The translations under genes were made by a program, and so were the position numbers. This document shows, one piece after another, positions 1 to 7,512 of a stretch of DNA of 12,816 bases (position 1 is the stretch's first letter; every line of letters begins with the position of its first letter). The notes below the pieces were generated by a model. It searched no databases. It was given only the letters and a program-made list of their open reading frames with translations, and was not told where the DNA came from. The stretch lies in NCBI GenBank assembly GCA_013388565.1, contig JACAEZ010000068.1, positions 1 through 12,816 on the forward strand, read 5' to 3'. Source of the DNA: Campylobacterales bacterium (GTDB lineage Bacteria; Campylobacterota; Campylobacteria; Campylobacterales; JACAEZ01).

Positions 1-207
1 ATTTATCTCAATGAATATGAGAGTGTATCTAAACTAAAAGAGGATGTTAAAGATTATATTGAATTTTACAACAATAAAAGATTTCATGAAAGTTTAGATT
101 ATAAAAAACCAATGGAGGTCTATTTTAATAGTATGAAAATTAATGAACAAAACAAGCTTTCACAGTTTAATGAAAATTACACTTTTAAAGTTCAAAGTGT
201 GGCATAG
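1..207 (+). CDS. IS3-family transposase (OrfB), C-terminal fragment cut by window start
   Basis: The frame is open from base 1 to a TAG at 205-207 and encodes the last 68 residues of a protein whose start lies outside the window. The fragment contains FYNNKRFHESLDYKKPMEVY, the typical end of the IS3-family OrfB integrase core (DDE, rve-type), where Y-N-x-x-R-x-H-x-S-L-x-Y-x-x-P-x-E is highly conserved. The catalytic Glu lies just upstream of the segment seen, so activity cannot be judged. OrfB cuts and joins DNA ends during copy-paste transposition of the IS. No frameshift or stop interrupts the visible part, so the element may be intact. The gene reads towards the convergent rarA operon. Family assignment is firm; the subgroup is not resolved. 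Confidence 0.85.
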   Translation: MYLNEYESVSKLKEDVKDYIEFYNNKRFHESLDYKKPMEVYFNSMKINEQNKLSQFNENYTFKVQSVA

Positions 208-244
208 GGCAACAGGTGTTAATCGAATAAGAATTTTAAAAAGA

Positions 245-270
245 TTGTCTTGACTTTTTGGGGTGGTATA
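245..270 (+). repeat. Candidate right terminal inverted repeat of the IS3-family element
   Basis: About 40 bp after the transposase stop lies TTGTCTTGACTTTTTGGGGT followed by GGTATA. Its complement (TATACCACCCC followed by a run of A and GTCAAGACA) has the C-run and A-run layout I associate with terminal repeats of IS3-family elements. The position just past orfB fits a right end. The left end is outside the window, so the inverted match and the target duplication cannot be checked, and the exact outer base is uncertain by a few positions. Confidence 0.4.
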
Positions 271-407
271 AATTAACTTACTCCATAATTAAACTCAATA
301 TGTTCAAGTGTTATATACTCACGAATAGGTTCTAACAAAATTTATAATCAATAACTCCATAAAATAAGTAATTTCTAGGTGTAAAATTCAAGTAGTGACA
401 ATACCAT
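271..407. other. Gene-free stretch between IS end and rarA
   Basis: This AT-rich spacer separates two convergent genes. I see no hairpin followed by a T-run that would be a clear terminator for rarA, no RNA gene and no complete reading frame with a ribosome site. On the minus strand a 22-codon open segment (341 down to 276, stop at 275-273) ends right at the presumed IS boundary, but it has no start codon. The string ACTCCATAA occurs twice (around 281 and 354) without obvious meaning. Confidence 0.5.
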
Positions 408-1601
408 TTATTTACGATTATTTTGTAAAATCTTAATTTTTTCAAGCCACTCATCAAGTGTTTTTTCAAATCCTATTTTTTTAGAGTGATAAAATTTGAC
501 ATCTTTTTGCATATATTTTTGTTTCACAAAGCCATTGTAGTCATGAGGATATAGATAATTTGTATTGTCATGAGTGATATTTTTTGGAATATCTAAAACT
601 AAACCATTTTCAATAGCCCTCAAAGCTTCATTTATTGCTAAATATGAGCTGTTTGATTTTGGCGAACAAGCTAAATAGACAACACATTGAGCTAAAATTA
701 TTCTGCTTTCAGGATAGCCGATTTTTGAAACTGCTTGATAGCAACTATTTGCTAAATTTAAAGCATTAAAATTTGCATTTCCTATATCTTCACTAGCTAA
801 TATCAGAAGTCTTCGTGCTATGAATTCTGGATTTTCACCACCTTTGATTAGCATGGCTAGATAATAAATCGAAGCATCAACATCACTTCCTCTTATGCTT
901 TTAATCAAAGCACTAATCAAATCATAGTGACTTTGGCTTGAACTACTCCCATCACTTAGCGAAAATTCTCTAAGCTCTTTGAGACTTTCAACTGTAATAA
1001 TATCTTCATCATGTGAATATTCAAGTAAATTTAGCATAGCTCTAGCATCACCATTTGATGAGTTTATCAAAAACTCTTTTGCGGTGTCTGTTATTTTGAT
1101 ACTCTCTTTTTCTATCACTTTGTCCAAAATGTTGTTTAATGCTTGTTTTGAGAGAGGTTTAAATTCAAATAAAAAAGCTCTTGACCTAATAGCTTGTGTG
1201 AGTGAGTAGTATGGATTTTCTGTTGAAGCACCGATAATATGAGCTTCATGATTTTCCATGATAGGTAGTAAAACCTCTTGTTGATTTTTTGCCAATCTAT
1301 GAACTTCATCTATAAAAATTAGCGGTTTTTGGAGTGAATTTTTGTGATTTTTAAAAATTTGTCTTAACTCTTCTACTTTCAAGTCGGTTGCATTTAGATT
1401 GTAAAATGGCAAATCCAACTCTTTTGCAATCAAATAGGCTAGAGTAGTTTTGCCACTTCCAGCCCTGCCCCATAAAAAAAGGTGTGGAATATTTTTTGAT
1501 TTTATTAGTTTAAATAGTTTTGAGTTTGGTGACAAGATATGCTCTTGTCCTGCAAACTCTTCAAAACTATTTGGACGAAAGCTCTTTGCTAGGTTTTTCA
1601 T
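408..1601 (-). CDS. rarA: Replication-associated recombination protein A (RarA/MgsA), AAA+ ATPase
   Basis: RarA/MgsA is a clamp-loader-like AAA+ ATPase that acts at stalled replication forks and interacts with SSB in other bacteria. The 397 residues are close to usual family length. Seen: Walker A GRAGSGKT (45-52; the more usual form is GPPGTGKT), Walker B IFIDEVHR (95-102), GASTENP (124-130) typical of this family, and SRAFLFEF (140-147) around the arginine-finger region. The C-terminal half has the family hallmark SDVDASIYYLAMLIKGGENP (239-258) followed by ARRLLILASEDIGNAN, which separates it from RuvB and DnaX. It is the last gene of the minus-strand operon; its ATG (1601) lies 35 bp inside the end of rluB, and no good Shine-Dalgarno site precedes it, suggesting translational coupling. 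The upstream codons belong to rluB in another frame. Confidence 0.95.
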   Translation of the reverse strand: MKNLAKSFRPNSFEEFAGQEHILSPNSKLFKLIKSKNIPHLFLWGRAGSGKTTLAYLIAKELDLPFYNLNATDLKVEELRQIFKNHKNSLQKPLIFIDEVHRLAKNQQEVLLPIMENHEAHIIGASTENPYYSLTQAIRSRAFLFEFKPLSKQALNNILDKVIEKESIKITDTAKEFLINSSNGDARAMLNLLEYSHDEDIITVESLKELREFSLSDGSSSSQSHYDLISALIKSIRGSDVDASIYYLAMLIKGGENPEFIARRLLILASEDIGNANFNALNLANSCYQAVSKIGYPESRIILAQCVVYLACSPKSNSSYLAINEALRAIENGLVLDIPKNITHDNTNYLYPHDYNGFVKQKYMQKDVKFYHSKKIGFEKTLDEWLEKIKILQNNRK

Positions 1602-2349
1602 GTTTGAATATAAAGTTTTTTAAATCAAGGTACTCTTTGTTTGATAAAAATCTAAATTTGCCATTTGGTAGGTTATTTAGTTCAATTCCAGCAAAACTAA
1701 CTCGTTTTAAGTCTAAAACATCTCTATCAAAATGTCCAAAAAATCGTCTAATTTCTCTATTTTTACCTTCTGTCAATACAAGTTTTAGTTTTGAATATGT
1801 TGGAGAATTTTTGATTACTTGATAAGCATTAAAAGGGGCTATATCTATATTTTCTATATCGCTTTTTTCTTGAGCCCCTTTTTTAGAGCCTCTAATACTA
1901 AGACCGCTTTTCATGTACTCTTCCATCTCTTTTGTCACAAATCCATTGATTTTCACATTATAAACTCGCTCCAATTTGCTCTCCATAAGAGCTGTTGCTA
2001 CTATTGGCGAATCTGTGAGTAATAATAATCCTTCACTAGCATAGTCAAGTCTGCCTATTGGAATGAAATGTTCAAACCTTTTTGGCAATGTTTCATATAC
2101 AGTTTTTCGCCCCTCGGGGTCGCTTTTACTGACTATTTCACCTCTGTTTTTGTTATAAACAATAACTGTAAGTTCATACTCTCTTCGCTTGATAAATTTT
2201 CCATCAACAAATATTTTATCCTCTTCACCTACATCGGTTGATAAAGTAGCTAATTTTGTGTTTATTTTGACTTTGCCCTGTTTTATAAGCTCGTCTGCCT
2301 CTCGTCTTGAATATTTCGTATTGTGCGAAATAAATTTGTTTATTCTCAT
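1567..2349 (-). CDS. rluB: rRNA pseudouridine synthase, RsuA/RluB family
   Basis: This enzyme converts a specific uridine in rRNA to pseudouridine. An N-terminal S4 RNA-binding domain (about residues 1-50, beginning MRINKFISHN) precedes the RsuA/RluB/E/F catalytic domain. The catalytic Asp is D102 in IPIGRLDYASEGLLLLT (97-112), the conserved GRLDxxxxGLLLLT motif. The C-terminal motif EGKNREIRRFFGHF and the following DLKRVSFAGIELNNLPNG are also diagnostic. At 260 residues with an S4 domain it fits RluB (23S rRNA, helix 89/90 region) or RsuA; RluB is my preferred assignment, but target specificity cannot be proven from sequence. The ATG overlaps the stop of kpsF by 4 bp (ATGA) and an AGAGGCAGG-type ribosome site lies inside kpsF. 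The end overlaps rarA by 35 bp. Confidence 0.88.
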   Translation of the reverse strand: MRINKFISHNTKYSRREADELIKQGKVKINTKLATLSTDVGEEDKIFVDGKFIKRREYELTVIVYNKNRGEIVSKSDPEGRKTVYETLPKRFEHFIPIGRLDYASEGLLLLTDSPIVATALMESKLERVYNVKINGFVTKEMEEYMKSGLSIRGSKKGAQEKSDIENIDIAPFNAYQVIKNSPTYSKLKLVLTEGKNREIRRFFGHFDRDVLDLKRVSFAGIELNNLPNGKFRFLSNKEYLDLKNFIFKHEKPSKELSSK

Positions 2350-3311
2350 TTTATACCTGCCTCTACTAAATCATGAATGTGTAACACACCCTGAATTTCT
2401 CTGTTGTTATTAACTATTGGAACGATTTGAATTTTGCTATTTTCTATAAATCTCAAAGCATCACTAGCTAACATCTCGCTATCATCTATCACTTTTGGCT
2501 GTTTTGTCGCATATTTTATTGCCTCATTTTCAAGTGAAAAATCATCTTTCATCAAAGCTCGTCTAATATCGCCATCGCTTAAAACGGCAATTAATCTATT
2601 TTCACTGTCAATAATCAAAACATTTCCAAGTCTGCCATCTGTCATTTTTAGTATGGCATCTTTTAATAATGTTTCATGTGAAACGATAGGAATATTTTTC
2701 ACTCTCATGACATCTTTTATCTTTACAAACAATCTTTTACCTAAACTCCCACCTGGGTGAAAAGAGGCAAAATCTTCTGTTTTGAAATCTCTTTTTTTCA
2801 TCAAACAAACCGCCATTGCATCCCCTAAAGCTAATGTAAGTGTAGTTGATGATGTAGGTGCTACATTTAATGGACAAGCCTCTTTTGAGACATTTATAGA
2901 TAAAAATATATCTGCAAATTGTGCCAATGTAGAGTTTTTTGTCTTTGCCATAGCGATTAGTGGTACAGAAAATCGTTTTAAATGAGGTAATATTTTTACT
3001 AACTCTTCACTCTCACCACTGTAGCTAATAGCTAAAACTGTATCATCTTTGCCAATCATTCCCAAATCGCCATGCATAGCCTCTGTTGGGTGTAAAAAAA
3101 AGCTACTAGTACCAGTACTTGCAAATGTTGCTGCTATTTTTGCACCAACTAAACCAGATTTACCAACACCTGTAATAATAAGTTTTCCTTTTGTATTGAA
3201 AATCAGTTCAACCGCTTTTTCAATATTTTCATCTAGTAAATTTTCTGCATAACTTAAAAGTTCGTTTGCTTCGGTTAATAAAACCTCTTTTGCAATCTCT
3301 TTAAAATTCAT
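2346..3311 (-). CDS. kdsD: D-arabinose-5-phosphate isomerase, KpsF/KdsD type (SIS plus two CBS domains)
   Basis: The enzyme interconverts D-ribulose 5-phosphate and D-arabinose 5-phosphate, the first step to Kdo for lipopolysaccharide (cytoplasm). The 321 residues carry an SIS sugar-isomerase domain (about 40-175) and a CBS pair (about 200-320). Motifs seen: TGVGKSGLVGAKIA (48-60), HPTEAMHGDLGMI (74-86), SYSGESEEL (96-104) and FHPGGSLGKRL (184-194). K51, H80, E103 and H185 line up at a constant offset of 8 with the active-site residues I recall for E. coli KdsD (K59, H88, E111, H193), so it should be active. It could equally be named kpsF. It starts with ATG 10 bp past the rnj stop, preceded by AAGAAGAG (complement of 3316-3323), and its stop overlaps rluB. 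Confidence 0.93.
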   Translation of the reverse strand: MNFKEIAKEVLLTEANELLSYAENLLDENIEKAVELIFNTKGKLIITGVGKSGLVGAKIAATFASTGTSSFFLHPTEAMHGDLGMIGKDDTVLAISYSGESEELVKILPHLKRFSVPLIAMAKTKNSTLAQFADIFLSINVSKEACPLNVAPTSSTTLTLALGDAMAVCLMKKRDFKTEDFASFHPGGSLGKRLFVKIKDVMRVKNIPIVSHETLLKDAILKMTDGRLGNVLIIDSENRLIAVLSDGDIRRALMKDDFSLENEAIKYATKQPKVIDDSEMLASDALRFIENSKIQIVPIVNNNREIQGVLHIHDLVEAGIK

Positions 3312-3321
3312 AAAACTCTTC

Positions 3322-5226
3322 TTACATTATATTTATTGTTGGTACAATAAACGGATATTTTTTCATTTTTCTAAATATATGTTTTCTAACAACTTGTCTA
3401 ATATCATTTTCTAAAACTCTAGGATTTTCGATTATCCCTTTTTTCATGTTTTTTAGGTAGTTATCCAAAACATCTTCTATCTCTTTTGAAAACATCTTAT
3501 AATCTTTGTCAGATACAAGTCCAAATGATGAAACTCTAGGTCTGCCAATAAGCTTTTGTTCGCTTTGTGAAATTTGTGCAAATATCATGACAATGCCTTC
3601 AGTTGCTAGTTTTTGTCTATCAATTACAACTTCACTATCAATTTGGTCATTTATTTGATTGTCAATATATGTTTTGCCCGTTTTTACTTTTTTTACTTTT
3701 TTCATATATTTTGGAGTTACCTCTATTGTGTCACCATCTTCCATTAAAATAATATTTTTTTCTGGAATTCCACATTTTATAGCTGTATGTTTATGTCTAT
3801 GAAGGTGATTGTACTCACCATGAACTGGTAAGAAAAATTTTGGCTTAGTTAGTCTAAACATCATTTTTTGCTCCTCTTGAGCAGCATGTCCTGATACATG
3901 GATTTCACTAAAATCTTGATAAGCTACTGTTGCTCCCGCTTTTTGAAGATAGTTTATAACTGTTGAAACCGACCTTTCATTTCCAGGGATTGCTTTTGCA
4001 GAGATTATTATTGTATCAGTTGGTTTGATTTTTATATGCCGATGTTCGTCTGTTGCCATTCGATATAAGGCACTCATCGTTTCACCTTGAGAGCCTGTTG
4101 TTACGATTAAAACTTCACCATCTTCATATTTTGAGACTTCATGAGCATCTATAAAAACCTCTTTTGGAATTTTGATATATCCCAAATCCATAGCAATTTC
4201 TAAATTTTTCTCCATTGAACGACCGATTACACACACTTTTCTATTGTATTTTAATCCATGTTCGATAGCTTGATAAACTCTATGAATATTTGATGAGAAA
4301 GTGGACATAAGCACCCTACCCTCTGCTTTTGAAAATAGATGGTCAAATGTTGGTCCAACAGAACTTTCACTTGCAGTATAGCCCTCTTTATGTGAATTTG
4401 TGCTATCAGACAAAAGCAACATGACCCCTTTTTCACCATAATATGCAAGTCTATGTAAATCTGTTGGATAGTTGTCTATTGGAGTGTGGTCGATTTTAAA
4501 ATCGCCTGTGTGAATAATTGTTCCAGCTTCTGTTGTGATAGCTAGTGCTGAAGCATCTATAACAGAGTGTGTGATATGTATCCATTCAACTTCAAAATCA
4601 CCAATTTTTATAGCTCTTCTTTTTTCAACTGCTCTTAAAAAATTTTTGTAGTGTCTAAGTCCATGCTCTTCAAATTTTGCACCAATCATGCCAAGCGGAA
4701 GTGCTGTTCCATAAAGTGGAAATTGCATCTCTTTAAATAGATATGGTACTGCTCCAATATGGTCTTCATGAGCATGTGTTATTATAATACCAGCAATTTT
4801 ATCTTTGATTTGTCTAAGATATGTAAAATCTGGAACTAAAATATCAACACCATGCATATCTTCAGATGGAAAACTCATACCGACATCTATCACAATCGCA
4901 CTTTTATCAGTTTCAATTACTGTAATATTTCCACCGATTTCACCAAGCCCACCAAGTGGAGTTATTCTAATTTTTTTATTTGTGTTTAGATTTAATTTGT
5001 AGTGAGGATTAAGTCTCTCTTTTTGAATTCTATCATTTATCTCAAAAGATTTTTTTATATCTCTATGCCAGCCAAAACTAGAAGTTGTATTGTTATTTAT
5101 TGGTTTTTTAAACCTTTTTTCTTCTTTAAAATCATCATCTTTGACATTTTCATTAACTACATCTTTGTTTGTTTCAACAGCCTCTTCTTCGCTTAATAAC
5201 TCAATATTTTGCTTCTCTTCGTTCAT
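3322..5226 (-). CDS. rnj: Ribonuclease J
   Basis: RNase J is a metallo-beta-lactamase/beta-CASP ribonuclease with endo- and 5'-3' exonuclease activity; in Campylobacterota it is a main mRNA-decay enzyme (in Helicobacter it pairs with the helicase RhpA). The 634 residues show RITPLGGLGEIGGN (87-100), the metal site HAHEDH (151-156), H220, D242 in HTGDFK, a beta-CASP region (about 260-420), HVSGHA (443-448) and PVHGEYNH (467-474), then a C-terminal domain to 634. All metal ligands are present. About 85 residues, rich in charged residues and Asn, precede the catalytic fold; most RNase J proteins begin near that fold, but Helicobacter RNase J also has an N-terminal extension. ATG at 5226 is supported by AAGGTGG (complement of 5236-5242), 9 bp upstream and inside the end of rsmA. 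Confidence 0.96.
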   Translation of the reverse strand: MNEEKQNIELLSEEEAVETNKDVVNENVKDDDFKEEKRFKKPINNNTTSSFGWHRDIKKSFEINDRIQKERLNPHYKLNLNTNKKIRITPLGGLGEIGGNITVIETDKSAIVIDVGMSFPSEDMHGVDILVPDFTYLRQIKDKIAGIIITHAHEDHIGAVPYLFKEMQFPLYGTALPLGMIGAKFEEHGLRHYKNFLRAVEKRRAIKIGDFEVEWIHITHSVIDASALAITTEAGTIIHTGDFKIDHTPIDNYPTDLHRLAYYGEKGVMLLLSDSTNSHKEGYTASESSVGPTFDHLFSKAEGRVLMSTFSSNIHRVYQAIEHGLKYNRKVCVIGRSMEKNLEIAMDLGYIKIPKEVFIDAHEVSKYEDGEVLIVTTGSQGETMSALYRMATDEHRHIKIKPTDTIIISAKAIPGNERSVSTVINYLQKAGATVAYQDFSEIHVSGHAAQEEQKMMFRLTKPKFFLPVHGEYNHLHRHKHTAIKCGIPEKNIILMEDGDTIEVTPKYMKKVKKVKTGKTYIDNQINDQIDSEVVIDRQKLATEGIVMIFAQISQSEQKLIGRPRVSSFGLVSDKDYKMFSKEIEDVLDNYLKNMKKGIIENPRVLENDIRQVVRKHIFRKMKKYPFIVPTINIM

Positions 5227-6025
5227 CTATGTGTACCACCTTGTATAAAAGTATAAAAAGTTGGTGATAAGTTGATGATGGTAGCTCATGAGGTCTGATA
5301 TTTGAAGATATATTTAATTTCTCAAAACTCTCTTCAATTAACTCTTTTGAATATCTAGCAGATAGATTTTTTGATAATTTTTTGCGAGGTTGTGAAAATG
5401 AAATTTTTAAAAACTGTTCATACTCTTTATTATCTAAATTTTTAGTTTTTTTAATCATCATGACACTAGAAATTACTTTTGGAGCTGGTACAAATGATGA
5501 AGGTAATACATCAAACAAAATTTTTGCAGTTCCACAATATGAAGCTAATATAGCTAATGAACTAAATTCAGAACTTCCTGATACTGCACAAAATTTTTCC
5601 GCTACCTCTTTTTGAACCATGACAATTAAAAATTTACAATTATCGTCTCGCAATGCTCTTAATATAATATTTGTAGCAATGTAGTATGGAAGATTTGCAA
5701 CTATTGCATAATTTTTTTGTAGTAAATTTTTATTATCTCCCCAATATTCTAACACATCGCCAAATTTTATCATCAGCTTTTTATTATTTAAAGCCTCTTT
5801 AAATCTATCCTCTAACTTTCCCAAAAGGTCTATATCAACCTCAAAAGCAACCACATCGTTTTTTAGCTCTAAAAGCTTATTCGTTAGATCACCTAATCCA
5901 GCCCCAATTTCAGCAATTATTAAATCATTATTGGGAATCGATTGGATTATCTTGTTTAATACTACTTCATCTTTTAAAAAATTTTGTCCGAACTGTTTTT
6001 TTGCAATTTTCTCTAAATCTTTCAA
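5201..6025 (-). CDS. rsmA: 16S rRNA (adenine1518-N6/adenine1519-N6)-dimethyltransferase RsmA (KsgA)
   Basis: RsmA/KsgA dimethylates two adjacent adenines in helix 45 of 16S rRNA using S-adenosylmethionine, a late step of 30S assembly. Seen in order: KKQFGQNFLKD (9-19), the SAM-binding loop IAEIGAGLGDLTNKLL (37-52), the acidic FEVD (61-64), the catalytic NLPYY (111-115) and SSFVPAPKVISSV, followed by the small helical C-terminal domain with FSQPRKKLSKNL. At 274 residues it has normal family length. The start is TTG at 6025, with AAAGAGAAAG just upstream (complement of 6027-6037); the nearby upstream ATGs run into a TAA at once. It is the first gene of the minus-strand operon and overlaps rnj by 26 bp, so 16S maturation and RNA decay are co-expressed. 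Confidence 0.95.
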   Translation of the reverse strand: MKDLEKIAKKQFGQNFLKDEVVLNKIIQSIPNNDLIIAEIGAGLGDLTNKLLELKNDVVAFEVDIDLLGKLEDRFKEALNNKKLMIKFGDVLEYWGDNKNLLQKNYAIVANLPYYIATNIILRALRDDNCKFLIVMVQKEVAEKFCAVSGSSEFSSLAILASYCGTAKILFDVLPSSFVPAPKVISSVMMIKKTKNLDNKEYEQFLKISFSQPRKKLSKNLSARYSKELIEESFEKLNISSNIRPHELPSSTYHQLFILLYKVVHIDERREAKY

Positions 6026-6169
6026 TCTTTCTCTTTAACTTTTCATCATGATATATGAAAAACTCTTATAAATTCCAAACTTTTAAAAACTAATTGTTTA
6101 TGATAAAATATTAAAATATGTTGTAAGTGTACAAAAGAGTCTATTAACATTAGATAAAAAAGGGGTTTT
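6026..6169. promoter_or_regulatory. Divergent intergenic region with promoters for both operons
   Basis: These 144 bp separate rsmA (leftward) from hisF (rightward), so promoters for both operons should lie here. For hisF, TATGATAAAAT around 6100-6109 resembles a -10 element of the Campylobacterota type (strong -10, weak -35 replaced by A/T tracts), and AAGGGG at 6160-6165 is the ribosome site 4 bp before the GTG. For rsmA, the complement of about 6062-6072 contains TTTATAAG, a weaker -10-like string. No operator, riboswitch or sigma-54-type GG-N10-GC element is visible. The promoter positions are inference. Confidence 0.35.
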
Positions 6170-6928
6170 GTGGATTATTTTGCGAAAAGAGTTATTCCAT
6201 GCTTAGATGTAAATAATGGTAGAGTTGTAAAAGGTGTAAATTTTGTAGGGCTAAAAGATGCAGGTGACCCTGTTGAAGTGGCTAAGCGATACAACGATGA
6301 GGGTGCTGATGAGATAACATTTTTAGATATTACAGCAAGTCATGAAAATCGTGGCACAATCGTAGATATTGTAAAAGAGGTGGCAAAAGAGGTTTTTATC
6401 CCTTTAACTGTTGGTGGTGGGATTAGAAAACTTGAAGATATATACTCTTTGTTAAATGTTGGGTGTGATAAAGTTAGCATAAACTCTTCAGCGATTAAAA
6501 ATCCAGATTTTATAAATGAGAGTAGCAAACGATTTGGTAGTCAATGTATTGTTGTAGCTATTGATGTGAAAAAGAGTGGTGACAGTTGGCATGTTTATAT
6601 AAATGGTGGTAGAGTTGATACAGGACTTGATGCGATTGCTTGGGCAAAAGAGGTGGTAAATCGTGGTGCTGGTGAGATACTTTTGACTAGCATGAATGCT
6701 GATGGCACTAAAAATGGGTATGATTTAGAGATAACAAAAAAGATTTCAGAAGTTGTGAATGTGCCAGTTATTGCAAGTGGTGGAGCTGGAACGATGGAAC
6801 ATATAAAAGAGGCTTTTTTAAATGGAGCTGATGCGGCACTTGCAGCTTCTATTTTTCACTATAAAGAGATTGATATTATGGATTTGAAACGATATTTGAA
6901 ATCTCAAAATATTGCAGTTAGATTATGA
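6170..6928 (+). CDS. hisF: Imidazole glycerol phosphate synthase, cyclase subunit HisF
   Basis: HisF is the (beta-alpha)8-barrel subunit that condenses PRFAR with ammonia delivered by HisH, giving imidazole-glycerol phosphate and AICAR (histidine and purine pathways). The 252 residues are typical. Seen: [18 protein letters not shown] (5-22) with catalytic D13, PLTVGGGIR (78-86), VVAIDVKK (128-135) with catalytic D132, [17 protein letters not shown] (171-187) and [12 protein letters not shown] (200-211), which form the two phosphate-binding halves. D13 and D132 correspond to the D11/D130 pair of the Thermotoga enzyme. The start is GTG at 6170, chosen because AAGGGG lies 4 bp upstream and [13 protein letters not shown] matches the family N-terminus. 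No other his biosynthesis gene is nearby, so HisF is separated from HisH here. Confidence 0.96.
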   Translation: MDYFAKRVIPCLDVNNGRVVKGVNFVGLKDAGDPVEVAKRYNDEGADEITFLDITASHENRGTIVDIVKEVAKEVFIPLTVGGGIRKLEDIYSLLNVGCDKVSINSSAIKNPDFINESSKRFGSQCIVVAIDVKKSGDSWHVYINGGRVDTGLDAIAWAKEVVNRGAGEILLTSMNADGTKNGYDLEITKKISEVVNVPVIASGGAGTMEHIKEAFLNGADAALAASIFHYKEIDIMDLKRYLKSQNIAVRL

Positions 6929-7473
6929 TAATTTGTGCTGGAAATCAAGAGAGTTTTTCATTTGCTACGACAATTGGAGTGGGATTAATTGATAGCGCTA
7001 TAAATTTAACGAAAATTTGTTTAATGCAAGTTCCAGAATATTTGATATTTATTGGAAGTTGTGGAAGTTATGGAAAATTAAAACCATTTGATATTGTCAC
7101 CTCTTCAACATCTTCAAATATAGAGTTGTCGTTTTTGCAAGATTTAAGCTATACACCTATTGATAATGTTGTAAAAGCCCAAAACTCTATATCATCTTTT
7201 TTTGTTTCACATGAAACAATTATCAACTCTAGCAACTATATAACAACTGATGAAAAATTGTCAAAACAGATGTTGGATTATAATATAGATTGTGAAAATA
7301 TGGAATTTTTTTCTGTTGTAAAAGTAGCTAGAGAGTTTAATATTCCTGTTGTTGGTGTGTTTGTTGTTACAAATTATTGCAATAAAAATGCTCATGAAGA
7401 TTTTAAACAAAACCATTCAAAAGCTATGCAGATATTGGTAAATTTTTTGCATGAAAAGAGTATTATAAAATAA
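6925..7473 (+). CDS. Short nucleoside-phosphorylase/nucleosidase-family protein, function uncertain
   Basis: The 182 residues resemble the PNP/MTAN (PNP_UDP_1) superfamily: [20 protein letters not shown] (39-58) matches the glycine-rich base/ribose strand and following loop, and [22 protein letters not shown] (123-144) matches the MEG/VDME substrate segment (E127 would be the ribose-contacting Glu). It is shorter than usual (about 230-240 for MTAN): the N-terminal strand with the general acid Glu of MTAN is lacking. At the position of the catalytic Asp of MTAN (SD) it has T149-N150, as in trimeric 6-oxopurine PNPs (TN). Candidate roles are nucleoside salvage or a futalosine-type hydrolase (MqnB-like) in menaquinone synthesis; neither is proven. 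ATG overlaps the hisF stop by 4 bp (ATGA), so the genes are co-translated. Confidence 0.7.
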   Translation: MIICAGNQESFSFATTIGVGLIDSAINLTKICLMQVPEYLIFIGSCGSYGKLKPFDIVTSSTSSNIELSFLQDLSYTPIDNVVKAQNSISSFFVSHETIINSSNYITTDEKLSKQMLDYNIDCENMEFFSVVKVAREFNIPVVGVFVVTNYCNKNAHEDFKQNHSKAMQILVNFLHEKSIIK

Positions 7474-7512
7474 AAAGCTATTTGTAATTTAGTTTTTTAT
7501 ACTATAAATCTC
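7461..7512 (+). promoter_or_regulatory. Possible internal promoter before flgA
   Basis: The 39-bp gap before flgA and the end of the preceding gene hold -10-like strings: TATTATAAAA at 7461-7470 and TATACTATAAA at 7498-7508. No Shine-Dalgarno sequence is seen before the flgA ATG at 7513. There is no sigma-54 (GG-N10-GC) or clear sigma-28 element. In AT-rich DNA such strings arise by chance, so this is a weak call. Confidence 0.25.

Noticed and set aside
271..407. Possible rho-independent terminator after rarA
   Set aside because: I could not find a GC-rich stem followed by a T-run in the direction of rarA transcription; short AT inverted matches are expected by chance.
408..1601. RuvB or DnaX as identity of the AAA+ protein
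   Set aside because: The C-terminal block with SDVDASIYYLAMLIKGGENP and ASEDIGNAN belongs to RarA/MgsA, and the RuvB winged helix and DnaX zinc module are missing.
1520..1822. Plus-strand open frame of about 100 codons across the rarA-rluB junction
   Set aside because: It is opposite two genes with full conserved motifs, has no ribosome site and resembles no family; it is an antisense shadow.
6026..6169. Riboswitch or his leader before hisF
   Set aside because: There is no run of His codons, no conserved aptamer-like stem set and no attenuator hairpin in the 144 bp.
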